NCBI GenBank assembly: GCA_016748015.1
Contig: JAAOMT010000602.1
Location: forward strand, 417,232 to 481,231
Direction: 5' to 3'
Source: Geosiphon pyriformis
Lineage: Eukaryota > Glomeromycota > Glomeromycetes > Archaeosporales > Geosiphonaceae
DNA length: 64,000 nucleotides
Shown: piece by piece, positions 48,351 to 60,272 of the stretch
Layout: each line of letters begins with the position of its first letter
Numbering within the stretch: the stretch's first letter is position 1
Position numbers and translations under genes: made by a program
The notes under the pieces: generated by a model
The model's database searches: none
What the model was told of the DNA's origin: nothing
The model's input: the letters and a program-made list of their open reading frames with translations, nothing else

Positions 48351-48739
48351 TGGCCTGAAGTTGTGTAGAATATAGGACATATGTAGGGGTGGTAGATTGT
48401 GCTGGCTCTTCTTCTTGTTCCTTCCCTTTTTTTTTTTCTTCCCAAGTCTATTCTGTGGTTGGTTTACTTTGGCTGTCATCACTTCAAGATCCCTGATTTG
48501 TTCCTTAGGTAAGTTTTTCTTCCTCTTTCTTTTTCTTTTTGTCGTTCCATAAGAGTATGGGCAGTAGTTTATTGTGGTCATCTTCAGTTCAAAAAACTTG
48601 GTATGCTTCCCAGGTAGGCTTCTTTTCTTCTTCCTCCAGCTTGATCAATGGTTCCTTTCTTGAAAGAGCTTTGAAATGGCCATACGTGGCTGGTGCTTGA
48701 ACGTGTTGGTCATTCTGGCTGAGCTGAAGCTTCTGTATT

Positions 48740-49180
48740 GTTCAGTCAAGTACAGCATTGGTTTTTGATAACCAGTCATTCCCAACTAAAGCTTGGTACT
48801 GAGTGGCTTTCATTACCAAGATTTTAATCAGTGTGACGAAACCATTAATTTCAAATGGGAAATTATCAATCTCACCAATAGGTGTTTTGGTGGTGCCATT
48901 AGCAGTAATGATGTGTGTACTGGCAGCACAATCAACTCGGCAACCTAATTGGTCCATGAGCTGTTTTGTGATAATGCTGTCAGCTGATCCACTATCTAGG
49001 ATGAGTTTGATGGGATGACCATTAACTCTGGCATTTGTGTATATCACTGTGATAGGTTTCTCTTTGAGAATGGCTCTACTAAATAATGATACTGGTGTGG
49101 TTTCTTTGAGTTCGAAAAGAAAGATAGCTGCTAGGAATTCATTGTTGAAGATAATTGCTGGTAGAATCGTGTTGGTAAGT
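48740..49180 (-). pseudogene. TE6 aspartic protease, motif intact
   Basis: Open 48742-49284. The active site LILDSGSADSIIT (about 48970-49010) has the canonical Asp-Ser-Gly. The C-terminal half has IGEIDNFPFEING and ALVGNDWL. This is the best preserved protease in the window. Confidence 0.9.
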
Positions 49181-51414
49181 AATTGCTGATTAGATTCTGG
49201 TTTGTTGAATGTGGTGTCTTCTGGGGTAACCAGAAGACTTAAATAGTGTTGGGAATTTGGGTTTTGGGCATGACCAGTATCCAAATTCTATGGGCGTGAT
49301 CCTGATTGTGGGTTTAATGAACTGGGGACTGGTTGGTAAACAACCATTGCTGATCTCTAGTTTTGAGTGACTCTGGATTGTAGATTGCCTGATGTCATTT
49401 GAGCTGGGTTCTGGGGCAGTGTTTGAATTGGTTGGGGTTGATAGATAATTTGTGGCTGTGGTTGATATATTACTTGTGGCTGTGGTTAATAAATCGGGAT
49501 TTGATATACTGGTATAGGTGTTTGATACATTGGCTGCATCACTGGCAGGTAAGTAGGTTGATATTGTTCCTGATTTTGTTGATATCTCAGAGTTTGAAAT
49601 TGGCGATTGGGGTTTTTATATTGATTTCCCGATCGCGAATGGTTATAAGCATTGCAGTTTGCTCTGATGTGCCCTTGTTTACCACAGTTGTGACAGACAT
49701 GCATCTCTGGCTGCCACTGCTAATTGGCCAATGTTGAAGGATGTGCTTGATTTTGGGAATGATTGTAGTTTTCTGGATTGCTGCATCGTTGAGACGGTTG
49801 ATAAATTGTGCAATTGTCAGCTAAGTATCCTTTCAATTTCTGATTAATTAAATTACTGAATTGTTTCAATTTGGAGTCCAATTCAGATGATTCATTCATT
49901 ACTAGGTTGACAGCTTGGGCGTGGTTAGCTTTGAGTTCTGCAGCTTCAAAATCTCTAGTGTGTGTAATTGTGGTTGGTAGGTTGGCTGGGTGCATTGGGC
50001 ATACCTGTTGGAGGATGCTGCTGCGCAATCCTCTGATAAACTGATTTAAAATTTGTGGTGCTGTGAAGTAGTTAGCTTCAATGGCCTGAATCTAACACAG
50101 ATTTTTATGGAAGCATCCCAGGTAAGTGGTGACTGCTTTAGTGTCTCCTTGTTTAATGGTGTTGAAGGTGTTGGCTAATCTGTTGATGCTATTATTATTG
50201 CTGAAATATCTTAGAAACTCGGTTTTAAACTGTTGAAATGTCTGTGGTGGGGCGACTAAACTCTGATACCATGCATCTGCGGTATCCTGGAAAAAATAGG
50301 GGATCGCTTGAAGGGCTCTAGTGTTGTCCCAATTATTGGCGACAATTGCTTTGGCAATGTTGTTTATCCATGTTTGTGTATCATTTTCATTGCCAGTAAA
50401 TTTTTCAAGTTTGGCTATAGGTGTGTATGCCATTTGTTGCTGCACAGGTTGTTGAAATTGTTGTGGCAGTGGTTGAAATGGCTGTTGGGCAGGTTGCTGA
50501 AGAGGCAGTTAATTTGGTTGATATGGCTATTGGATAAGTTGGTATATAGGTTCAGCTATTGGATCAATTGGTAATTGATCGATAACAATATTCAGAGATA
50601 AGTTATTCTGATTAATTTGTTCGGGGTTTTGCAGTGTTTGAATATTCGGAGTTGTATTTTCTGAATTTTCTAAATTTGGGTTTATCGGGATTTCAAATTC
50701 CGAGTTTTCTGAGATTGGGTTTTGGTAGATGAATCTTTAATCCTCACTTTCTTTCTCTTTTTCTTCTGATAATTCCAATGGAGTAGCAGCTCCGAAATCT
50801 GGTTGGAGTATTGGTAATTGAATTTCTGATGACATTGAGGATCATGATTTAAATCCTTCAAAATATGCTCCATATAGTCCTAGTAAGTCTTTTTTCCGTT
50901 GTTTGCTTTGGAACTGAAATCTTCCAAATGTTGATGTTGCGTTTGAGGTAGATGCATCTGCTGATAAAATGTTGATGGTGCTTTCAAGTGTGTAGTGATA
51001 TGATGGAGCAGTTGGTGATTCTACTCTGTGTTTTTTCCAACTAGATAACTGTATTCCTTTTGGTGTTGCTGCTGGTGTTTGTATTTTTCCTTTATCTTTG
51101 TCTGCATAGGTAATGGAAAATTGTTGTTGCATGTATCTTTCAATGGTTTGATTGATTTCCCTGATGATTGGGGCAAAACTGTGATTTCTTGGTAAGCTGG
51201 TGTGTTGAAATAAATCTGTATAGAAATTTTCTCTTACTGACTCGATATTAATGGTTTCTTCTAAACAGTCTGTGATTTTATCATTGACGTAATAGTTAAA
51301 GGCTGATTCAGCTGGGTAGTGATTACTGTTTAATCCTAATTGTTGTCTGTATTGTTGAAACAAGGATTTTGCGAATCCTAAGTGGTTGGCTCCTATAATT
51401 TCTGATTCTGCCAC
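49180..51414 (-). pseudogene. gag: TE6 Gag
   Basis: Starts at GTG (minus, 51414-51412; VAESEIIGANHL). The frame is open upstream into the LTR but contains no ATG. N-terminal domain to about 50842, acidic hinge, capsid 50445-49720 (PIAKLEKFTG, WYQSLVAPPQ, QILNQFIRGL region), knuckle CHNCGKQGHIRANC (about 49645-49690) with all four ligands, then a Gln/Tyr/Pro repeat tail. Only a few stops. Confidence 0.92.
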
Positions 51415-51451
51415 GTTTGGATGGTATTGTTGGTGCTGGTTTTTTGTAAGA

Positions 51452-51475
51452 TTATACCTTACAAAGAGCACCAAA
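51452..51475 (-). other. TE6 primer-binding region
   Basis: Minus-strand TTTGGTGCTCTTTGTAAGG directly after the 5' LTR. Confidence 0.65.
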
Positions 51476-52387
51476 TGTTACAAGTGATTCTTTGGGGTGT
51501 TGAGTGAATAACAAACCCATAACTTGGTGCTCAAAGTGATTGGTAACAATGATAATCTGAAGGTTTTCCAATTGAGTTTTTTGTATAATGAACAGAGATT
51601 CACTGGTAACAGTTTATCAGTAGTTTTCTAAAACCATAGTTTCGTTGATTACTTGCTCAGCTTAATGGTTGATGATTCTCCTGGTATGATATTCTCCATA
51701 AGTGTATACTAGTGCTGTTTCCTGACGTTAGTTCCTCCGTAAGTCCTCCAAGAGTAAGTATTGTTTAAGCAAGTTTATTCTTCCATAAGTCCTCCAAGAG
51801 TAAGTATTGTTTAAGTAAGTTTTATTCCTTCATAAGTCCTCCAAAAGTAAATCCTTTAATCAAGTTAGTAGACAACAAAGAAAATAAAGAAAAAATAAAA
51901 GAAAAAATAAGAAATAAGCCAAGACAATTTGCAAGTTAGTATCCCATCAATAGCTGTGATCAAGAGCTATTGTTCTAGTATGGTTAAGTATCAGTTACTA
52001 TCAACATGAAGTGTTGATAGTGAAGAATGAATTTAATATAGTGAATAATTATTTATTTGAGAATTGTGATAACTAAGCTAAGGATTCTTGGTGTCAATTC
52101 TCTCTTTTTCTGCTTCTAATACTACTGCTATATACATATTTGAGATTCCTCAATTCTTCAATTTCTTGCAACAGAAATCCTGGAATTTCTGGAATCCTGC
52201 GATTCCTGATGAAAGAAATCCTGGAATTTTGGAATCCTGCGATTCCTTGCTGGAAAATTCTGAAATTCCTGGAATTCTGCAATTCTTCTAAGAGGAATCC
52301 TGGAATTCTATATTTACTATGTCTACTTCTGATTGGCTAATATCTACTTGCTAATAATAATATACTTCTTATATTCTATAAGTAATA
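51476..52387 (-). repeat. Right-hand LTR of TE6, apparently a TE5/TE6 chimera
   Basis: On + TGTTACAAGTG to AAGTAATA, followed by ACAC, the partner of TE5's left flank. The left (U5) part shares variants with the TE6 LTR (GGGGTGTTGAGTG, CATAGTTTCG). The right (U3) end shares GATTGGCTAATATCTACTTG with the TE5 LTR, where TE6 differs. Confidence 0.88.
52121..52140 (-). promoter_or_regulatory. TATA box of the right-hand TE6 LTR
   Basis: Minus strand AATATGTATATAGCAGTAGT, the family core promoter block. Confidence 0.65.
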
Positions 52388-52391
52388 ACAC

Positions 52392-53110
52392 AAAAGCAGA
52401 TTTTCCCATTTTTTTTATGGACTAGTACTACTGGTGATAACCATAGGCTCATTGATAGCTGAATTAGTCCATTGTTAAGCATCCAATTGATTTCTTGATG
52501 AATGATCTCATGGCTGGCTGGTAGTACTTTGTATGCTCTTTGTTTAATTGGCATTGTATCCTCAGTCTTGATTTAATGCTAGATTATATCAGTTCTGCTA
52601 AATTTATTTTTGCTTGCAAAGATATTGTTGAAGTTGTTGAGTAACATTTTAAGCTGCATATGTTGTAGTAAGTCTAGATTTCTCAAGTTTATCTGTTTCA
52701 ATTGTTCTAATTGAAGCAGATAACATTCTTTTTGTCCATATATGGTTTGAGATGTAATATCTACATATCTACACAGTTGTAGAAAGTCTGGAATGGTGTT
52801 TGGCAGTTGGTCCTTAATTTTGGTGATTAAGTATCTAATGGTGGTTCCTTTTGGTATCTCAATGATATTTCCCATGTTGTTATAAATGAGAATTTTGATG
52901 TGTCTGTGGTTTTTTGCTGGTATGTATAGATTGACTAATCCAATCTTTTCTGATTTACAAAGTGTTGTTTCTGTCTCAAAAATTTGTATCTAATCCTTTA
53001 CTTTTCTCTTTATAGTTACTATATACTGGTCATATGATGGAATGAAGATTGATTGACAGGTAGAGATAATTTTTCTTTTGTCAACAATTTTTTCCTCTGC
53101 TATATTAACT
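52392..53110 (-). pseudogene. pol: TE4 RT N-terminus and dUTPase-RT linker
   Basis: Continues TE4 right of TE5/TE6. Open 52369-52554 (PIKQRAYKVLPASHE, KNGKICFC) runs up to the junction, then the linker 52579-52875 (IPDFLQLCRYVDITSQTIYGQ, LLNNFNNIFASKNKFSRTDI). Both are conserved in the other copies. Confidence 0.88.
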
Positions 53111-53520
53111 GGTATATCTATTCTACTTATAGATCTGAAACTCTATATTCCTTTAGCTGTAATCTCTAATTTTTCCCTGTTTTTTACTGATACTAATTAA
53201 GCTATTTTAACCAAAGACAGGAATATTGCCTGTGCTATCTTTTTATTTGGCTCTATAATATAGGTCTTTTCTGAGTTATTTTGTAGTATTGCAATAATAT
53301 TTCCTATATATTCTACATCAATTATTCCTCTTTTGATGTTTATTTTCATTTTTGCTAGACTACTCCTGGATGCTAATTGAACCATTATTGTTGCTGAAAT
53401 TTCCAGTGCTATTTTTAAATTGATGCAAGTGTATGAATGTGGTTCCAATTTGATGGTGTCTTTTCTTGGATATCTTAGATTAAACCCTGTATTGGTATTA
53501 TGCACTTGTTCTGACATAAT
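53110..53520 (-). pseudogene. TE4 dUTPase domain, broken near motif IV-V
   Basis: Open to 53197, then a stop. Motif I TGFNLRYPRKD, motif II SRSSLAKMKI, motif III RGIIDVEYIGNI (catalytic Asp kept), motif IV KIAQAIFLSLV. Motif V is eroded left of the stop (SFRSISR-like). Confidence 0.9.
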
Positions 53521-53689
53521 ATCTTCATCATTATTACTAAACCATTTAAGTTTCTGTTCCTTGATAAGATTAAGGAATGCAATGTATATTTTGGGGTTTA
53601 AATCAGAGTCTGAATTATTGTTATTTTTATTGCCATATGAAGCAGAGCTGGAACTATTGTTTTTGTCATTGTTATTGTCAGAGTTTGAA

Positions 53690-54440
53690 TTGGAATTGAA
53701 AATTGATTCTGATTCCAATGTGCAGTTGCTGATTGGTTCTTCTTCTTCTGGAATTATGTAGATCATGCGTGATAGTAGATTGTAAATAAGATCACATTTA
53801 TTACAGTATTTAAAGTCACATGGGATCAAACAATGGTCACATAATTGGGTGTTTATTTCTTTCAAATACTGTTTCTGCTCTTCTCTTGTTGGTGCCAAAT
53901 TTTGATAGTGCTCATGAAACTTCTCTGGACTTGTCTCTATGTCGAAAAAAGCATCTGAGTTTGGGATGAGAATAATGTTAACTGGTTCTGGAGGATTATT
54001 TTTAATTTTCAAGATTTTACTAGGCATGGCTCTTTCAACTTTGGCAGTCATTATTTTTCAGATCTTGTCTTTATCATGTGGGTAATCATCTAAGTAAGTT
54101 ATTGCTTGGTGCCAGACTGCAGTAATGTGAGTGTCATGACTGACCCAGTCACTTATTAGAATTATGTACTGGCACGAAGTGTTGTACATTTCTTCTTGTT
54201 CAAAAATGTCATTTCATATTTCTTTATTGAGCAATTGTTCTCCACAAATAAGACATGGTTCATTGTTCCACTTGCCTTGTCATTTTGGATAGCCATACTA
54301 TTCTCTGTGGCATGGCTTGCAGTAATAGTGAGTTTGCATTTAATAGTTTTCATTGGGTGGGATCCAAGCTTTCATGGAAGAAAGTTTTTTTTTACAGTTC
54401 TTGTATTTAAGAGGTAGATATAACAGCTCCTTTATTAGCT
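53690..54440 (-). pseudogene. TE4 Cys-rich putative zinc module
   Basis: YYCKPC, CLICGEQLL and a C...SCQY group in minus frames at 54150-54400, then KSPEKFHEHYQ-type spacer and CDHCLIPCDFKYCNKCD (about 53775-53845) inside the open frame 53197-54051. Confidence 0.75.
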
Positions 54441-54739
54441 CATGTGAGTACTCTCTTTCCCAGCTGCTAGTTATTTCTTCTGTAGTGGTGTTCTCTTCTG
54501 ATGTATCCTCTTCCTTTCTTTTCTTTTTGTCATCTCAGAAAAGTACTGGTGGTAACTCATTGTGTTTAGTGTTGACTCAGAAAATTTGGTAAGCTTTCCA
54601 GATAGGTTTTTTTTCTTCCTCCTTTAATTTAATGAATGGTTTGTCATTGATAGTGGTCTTGAAATAACCACAGGTGGCTAGCACACATGTGTGATGGCCA
54701 TTTTGACTGAGCTATAGTTCTAGTCAAGCACTGCATTGG

Positions 54740-55190
54740 TTTTAAACAGTCAGTCATTTCCAACAAGAGCTTGGTATTGAGTTGCTTCCATTACCAATAC
54801 CTTAATTGGTATTATGATGCCATTGACTTCAAATGGGAAGTTATCTATTTCACCAATTGGAGTCTTCATTGTCCTATTGGCTGTAATTATTCATGTACTG
54901 GCAGTGTGATCAACTCGGCAACTTAATTAGTCTATGAGTTGTCATGTAATGATGCTGCCAGCTAATTCACTGTCTAAGATTAGTTTAATGTGCTGCCCAT
55001 CAACTTTAGCATTTGTATACATTGCAGTGATGGGTTTTGATTCTAGAGTAACTCCACTAAATAGCAGCATTTTAACTAGTTTCTCAAGTTCAAAAGAGAA
55101 AATAGTGGTAAGTGATTCATTCTCAATAATGGTTGTTGGTAGAATATTGTTGGTAAGTGGCTGCTTTTGTTTGGTTTCCAAGTTGTGAGA
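54740..55190 (-). pseudogene. TE4 aspartic protease, inactive
   Basis: Open 54942-55181. The active site reads LILDSELAGSIIT: Asp kept, but the invariant Gly is Glu. Confidence 0.85.
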
Positions 55191-57323
55191 TGTGGCATCT
55201 TTTGGAGTTATCAGGAGACTTAAATAGTTCTGGAAACTCAGGTTTTGGGTATACTTAGTTCCTGAACTTTATTGGTGTGATCCTAATGGTTGAGTTGATA
55301 AACTGAAGATCAGTTAATGGACTACTATTGCCAATCTTCAGCTTTGTTGTGTCATTCTTGGCCTTTGGATTCCATTTTGAGGTAAGTTTTGTGGTGGTGT
55401 TTGAATTTGTTGTGGCTGATATAGTATTTGGAACTGCAGTTAATAGATAAGTTGTGGCTATGGCTAATAAATTATGGGCATTGTTGGTTAATAAATTGAA
55501 GCTTGATATACTGGTAGTTGATAAATTGGCTGTTGTATTATTTGGGTATAATAAGGTGAGTATTAATCCTGATTTGGATATTAATTCGGGATTTGAAATC
55601 ATTAATTGGGGTTTTGATATTAACTTCCCAATCATGAGTTATTATTATAGGAATGACAGTCAATTCTCAAATAGTCTTGTTTACCACAATTGTGACAGAT
55701 ATGTGTCTCTTGCTGTCATGGCTGATTAGGTGATAATAAAAGATACAACTGATTTTGAGAGCAATTTATGTTTCCAGGATTATTGCATCTTTAAGGTGGC
55801 TAATAAATTGCACAATTGTTAACTAAGTATCTTTCTAATTTCTGATTAATTGAATCATTGAGTTGTTTCAATTTGGAATCCAAGTCAGATGATCCATTCA
55901 TGACTAGGTTTATGGCTTGGGCATAGTTAGTTTCTAATTCAGCTGACTTAAAGTCTCTGGCCTATATAACTGCATCTTGAAGTATTGCTGAATGTAATAG
56001 TTGTACACATTAAAAAAGGCTACTGTACAGGCTACAGATAAACTGGTTCAGAATCTGTAGCACTGTAAAATAGTCAGCTTGGATTGCTTGAATTTGGTGT
56101 AAGTTTCTGTAAAAGTGTCTCAAGTAAGTAATAACTGCTTCAGTTTCTTTTTGTTTAATTGTGGTGAAGATGTTGGCTAGACAATTAATACTGTTATTAT
56201 TACTGAAATATCCCAAAAATGCAATTTTAAATTCCTGAAATGTTTGAGATTTGGTGGCTAAACTTTAATACCATGAGTCAGCAGTATCTTGAAAAAAATA
56301 GAGGATTGCTTGAAGGGCTCTGTTGTCATTCCATCTATTAACTGCAATTGTTTTTTCTATGTCGTTGAGCCATATTTGAGTGTTATTCTTTTTACCAGTA
56401 AATTTTTCTATTTTTGCAATTAAAGCATAGGCTATTTGTTGTTGTGGTTGTTGTTGTAGTTGCTGCTGGAATTATTGTTGAGATAGCAGTTGTGACTGTT
56501 GTTGCTGTTTGGTGATTGGTGAAATGAGTGGTAGATTAATCTCAATTATTGGAGGTAAGTTTTGCTGATTAATTGGGTTGGAGTTTGGATTGTTCTGATT
56601 TTCCAGAGTTTGATTTTTTGAATTTTGTTGGATCAGGTTTTGCTTGCTAATTTCTTGATCACTACTTTCCTTTTCCTCAAAGTCAGTTATTTTTCAAGGA
56701 CTAACAGCTCCGAAATCTGGTTGTGGTGGTAATTGAATTCTTAATGACATTGGAGATCATGATTTACATTCCTCAAAATAATTGCTGTATGTTCCTAATA
56801 ACTTTGCTTTCTTTTGTTTACTTTGAAACAGGATTTTATTCAGTGGTGTTGTTGTGTTTGCTGTAGCTGTACTTATTATATTAATGGTACTTCTGAGTGT
56901 ATAGTAATATGATGAATTAGCAGGTAAATCAAATCTTTGTTTCTTCCAAGTGAGTAGTTGGATTGGTTTTGGTGTTCCAGCTGATGTTTGTAATCTTCCT
57001 TTTCTTTTGTCAGCAAAGGTAATAGATAATTTTTGCTTGGTGTATTTTTCAATTTTCTTGTTTATTTCTGTGATTAGGGATGCAAATAAATAGTTTTGTG
57101 AAAAAGTGGTGCTTTGTAATAGTTTACTGAAGAAATTGTTGAAGGTAGATTCTGGATCTTCTTGGCCTTCTAAATAATAGACTATTCTTTTGTTGACATA
57201 ACAGTTAAAAGCTAATTCTGTTGGCCAACTATTATTTGTTAATCTAAAATGAGTGTGATAGTATTGGAATAAGAATTTTGCGAATTTCAAGTGGTTTGTC
57301 TCTGTTTTTTCGGATTCTGCTAT
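55190..57323 (-). pseudogene. gag: TE4 Gag
   Basis: N-terminal domain 57323-56757 (the start codon position reads ATA where others have GTG). Gln-rich hinge near 56440-56510, capsid 56410-55800 with stops. The knuckle at about 55650-55700 has its His changed to Tyr (CHNCGKQDYLRIDC). Confidence 0.87.
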
Positions 57324-57364
57324 TGTTTTGGATGGTTGTTTGTTGATGCTGGTTCTCTGTTAGA

Positions 57365-57388
57365 TTATACCTTACAGAGAGCACCAAA
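57365..57388 (-). other. TE4 primer-binding region
   Basis: Minus-strand TTTGGTGCTCTCTGTAAGG inside the 5' LTR. Confidence 0.65.
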
Positions 57389-58201
57389 TGTTACAAGTGA
57401 TTATTTGAGGTCTTAAGGCAAATAACAAACCCATAACTTGGTGCTTAATTGATATAATAGTGTTGGCAATTTCTGAAAATGTGGTTTTTGAAGATTTTGA
57501 TTAAGTCTTTTGTATAATAAACAGAGATTCAATTGATAGTTTTATCCATAGCTTTCCAAAACTACAGTTTTATTAATTTTTTTCTCAGCATAATGGCCAG
57601 TAATCTTTTTGGTAAAATATCCTTAATTCCGAGTGTTTACCCTTATTTCTGAGTCTTTTACCAGTACTATATCCTGATGTCAGTACCTCCATGTGTAAAT
57701 CTTTTAATTAAGTTAACAAACAACAAAGAAAATAAAACAAGAAAAGAAAAATAAGAAATAAGCCAAGATGATTTGCACATTAGTATCCTGTCAATAGCCA
57801 TAATCAAGAGCTATTGTTTCAGTGTGGTTAAGTATCAGCAACTATCAACATAAATTGTTGATAGTGGAGAGTAGATTGAGATGATAAATAATTATTTATT
57901 GATATTTGTAATGTGGAAGGTTGCTTAGATTAAATTTAAACTAGAAGATCTGTTTTTTTTTCTTTTAATACTACCACTATATATACATAATTGATGTTCT
58001 ACAAGATCACTTACATTTCTGAGTGATGTGCTATGATTTTTTAAGCAATGTGTTTTAATTTTTAATATTGCTCCATATTGTTAAGCAATGTGCTGTGATT
58101 TCTGATATTGCTTTATATTATTAGACAATATGCTTACATATTAACTACTATTCTCCTATTGGTCTACTATTTTCTATATCTGTTTTTTTTTATAAATAAC
58201 A
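57389..58201 (-). repeat. TE4 5' LTR (subfamily B)
   Basis: On + TGTTACAAGTG to AAATAACA, followed by CCAA. Contains three AAGCAATGTG-type repeats (58010-58140) instead of the GGAATTC block, and a TATA box (minus) at 57976-57990. Confidence 0.93.
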
Positions 58202-58205
58202 CCAA

Positions 58206-59658
58206 AAACTATAAACACATCAAAATTTTCATCTATAATACAACTAGAAACACCATAGAAATATCTAGTAAAACTATCATTAGATACTTAAGCATTGAAA
58301 TTAAGGATCAACTACCAAATACTATTCCAGATTTTCCACAACTGTGCAGATATGTGAATATTACATTACAAACTATATACAGATGGGAAGAATGTTATTT
58401 GTTTTAATTAAAACAATTGGACCAAATAAACTTGGAAAACTTAGATCCATTTTAATATATGCAACTCAAAATATTACTCAATAATTTCACCAATATTTTT
58501 GTAAATAAAAATAAGTTTGGCAGAAATAATATAATCCAGCATCAAATCAAAATAGGAAATACTATACCAATTAAACAATAAACATACCAAATACTACCAG
58601 CCAGTTATAAAATTATTCAACAAAAAATCAACAAAATATTAAACAATGGGTTAATTTAATTATCAATAAGTTGATAATTATTACCAGTAGTACTAATCCA
58701 GAAGAAAAATGAAAAAATCCATTTTTGTGTAAATTACAAAAAACTCAATAGTATTACTTATAGAGATAGCTATCTGATTCCACAAATCCGAAAATTATTT
58801 AAGCTTTTGGAAAAAAAAAATAGTTCTCTACATTAAATTTAAATAATAGTTACTGGCAAGTAACCATAAATCCAGCTAACAAAAAAAAACAGCATTCACC
58901 ACATGAAAAAAAAAATTTGAATTTGATGTTATGCTATTTGAATTAATGAATATGCCAGCAACTTTTCAATAGCTTATAGAAATCGTTTATATTGAACTAC
59001 TATAAAAATCAGTAGTAGTATACTTCAATAATACCAATGTGTTTTTTAAAACATTTGATAATCATCTTTACTATCTTCAATAAGTGTTTGAAAAACTAAG
59101 AAGAGTTAAACTAAAGTTGAATGCTACAATATGTTTTTTTGAAAAAACTAAACTCAAGTTTTTGGAACATATCATGAGCAAAAATGGCATTAAAACAGAT
59201 CCAAATAAAATTGAAATTGTCAAAAACTTTTCAGTACCAACAAATCTTACAGAATTAAGAGCATTCTTGGAATTTGCTGAATATTATTACCACTTTATTC
59301 AGAACTTCTTCAAACTGACTCAACTACTTTACTAGCTTCAAGCAAAGAATGTGAAATATAAATGGACTAAAACTCAACAAAAAGCTTTTGACATCTTAAG
59401 AAAAAAGCTTATCTAAGCACCAGTACTGATCTATTCAAATTATAGCAAACCATTTATCATTACTATTGATGTATTAAATTAAGCATTGAGAGCTGTACTG
59501 TCTCAAAAAAAACCAGATGGAAGAAAACACCTAGTAGTCTATGCCAGCTAAAGCTTAAATTCAGCTGAAAAAAACTATGAAACTTTAATACTAGAATATT
59601 TGGCTATTTATTAGGCTGTTATTAAATAGAAAAAATACTTGAGTCAAAAGTTTGATGT
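58206..59658 (+). pseudogene. pol: TE2 linker, reverse transcriptase and RNase H, strongly decayed
   Basis: Resumes after TE4. HIKIFIYNTTRNTIEI (58108-58404 frame) is the linker that follows dUTPase. RT blocks: PIKQ-stop near 58570, VNYKKLNSI near 58725, and the catalytic site VVYFNNTNV (about 59010-59035), where both Asp became Asn. Thumb at 59084-59335. RNase H is frame-broken, with the first Asp near 59466, and is cut at 59658 by TE7. Confidence 0.88.
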
Positions 59659-60004
59659 TGTTACCAGTAAAATTTTAACTATTAATTAGCATGAAATTAT
59701 TCTCATAATTTATATTATTAATTAGCATATACTATTATCATTTCAATTATTACTTATTATTTAATCAAATTATCAAATATTATTACTCAATTAATAACCC
59801 AATTTGTACTATAGAAATTAAGATGATCAAATTACACAATATTCTGAACCATTTAATATAGTCAAAATTTGCCGAAATTGAGAAAAATTGGTCAAAATAA
59901 TTAATAGTTTGTAAAAATAATTTGTAGTTTGCCGAAATATATCTTTAATTTACCAAAATTAAAGCAAAGAAAAAAGTACAAGTTCAAAGACTAGTACTAC
60001 AACA

Positions 60005-60025
60005 AGTTGTATAAAAAAAGAGCTT
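60005..60025 (+). promoter_or_regulatory. Possible TATA box in the TE7 LTR
   Basis: AGTTGTATAAAAAAAGAGC. The position about 350 bp into the LTR fits a U3 promoter; mirrored near 60880-60900 in the inverted copy. Confidence 0.4.
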
Positions 60026-60272
60026 TTTTTTTCAAGAAAATGTATTTTTTCATAGTATCTTATCATAATATCTTACTTCAAATAAAAATTAAATATTTAA
60101 AAACCAAATCTTTTAAATTATTATACTTGAAATTCTCTTAACACAATTAACATTTTGAAATTGATTAGCTACCAATTTCAGTAATCTGTTAGTAACTTCA
60201 AGACTGAATAGAAAACATTTCTCTTGTTAGAATTTTATTTCTTTTATATTTCTTTTTCTTTCATTAGAGTAG

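Larger units (their letters stand above)
42150..52387 (-). mobile_element. TE6: near-complete Ty3/Gypsy element inserted in TE5 gag
   Basis: 3' LTR 42150-43068, all coding domains, primer-binding region, 5' LTR 51476-52387. The left flank is ATGG (42146-42149); its partner is missing because the right-hand LTR joins TE4 sequence. Gag, protease, Cys module, dUTPase and the start of RT lie in one minus frame (51414 to about 46190), showing a single-frame Gag-Pol organisation. One indel near 46180 and several stops break it. Confidence 0.93.
30007..58201 (-). mobile_element. TE4: Ty3/Gypsy element (subfamily B LTRs), split by TE5/TE6
   Basis: TE4 is 30007-33961 plus 52392-58201. Flanking CCAA duplications (30003-30006, 58202-58205) mark insertion into TE2. 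TE5 interrupts its RT: left flank ACAT (33958-33961) and right flank ACAC (52388-52391) are the TE5 duplication, one C-to-T apart. The total without TE5/TE6 is about 9.8 kb. Frame broken by many stops. Confidence 0.92.
13508..59658 (+). mobile_element. TE2: Ty3/Gypsy element split by nested insertions
   Basis: Pieces: 13508-19231, 29369-30006 and 58206-59658, with nested elements removed. Each junction is supported by a 4-bp duplication: ATGG around TE3 (19228-19231 and 29365-29368) and CCAA around TE4 (30003-30006 and 58202-58205). Rejoining across each junction keeps the domain order and alignment: Cys module to dUTPase, then linker to RT. TE7 cuts it inside RNase H at 59658; integrase and 3' LTR are not seen in the window. 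Heavily decayed. Confidence 0.9.
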
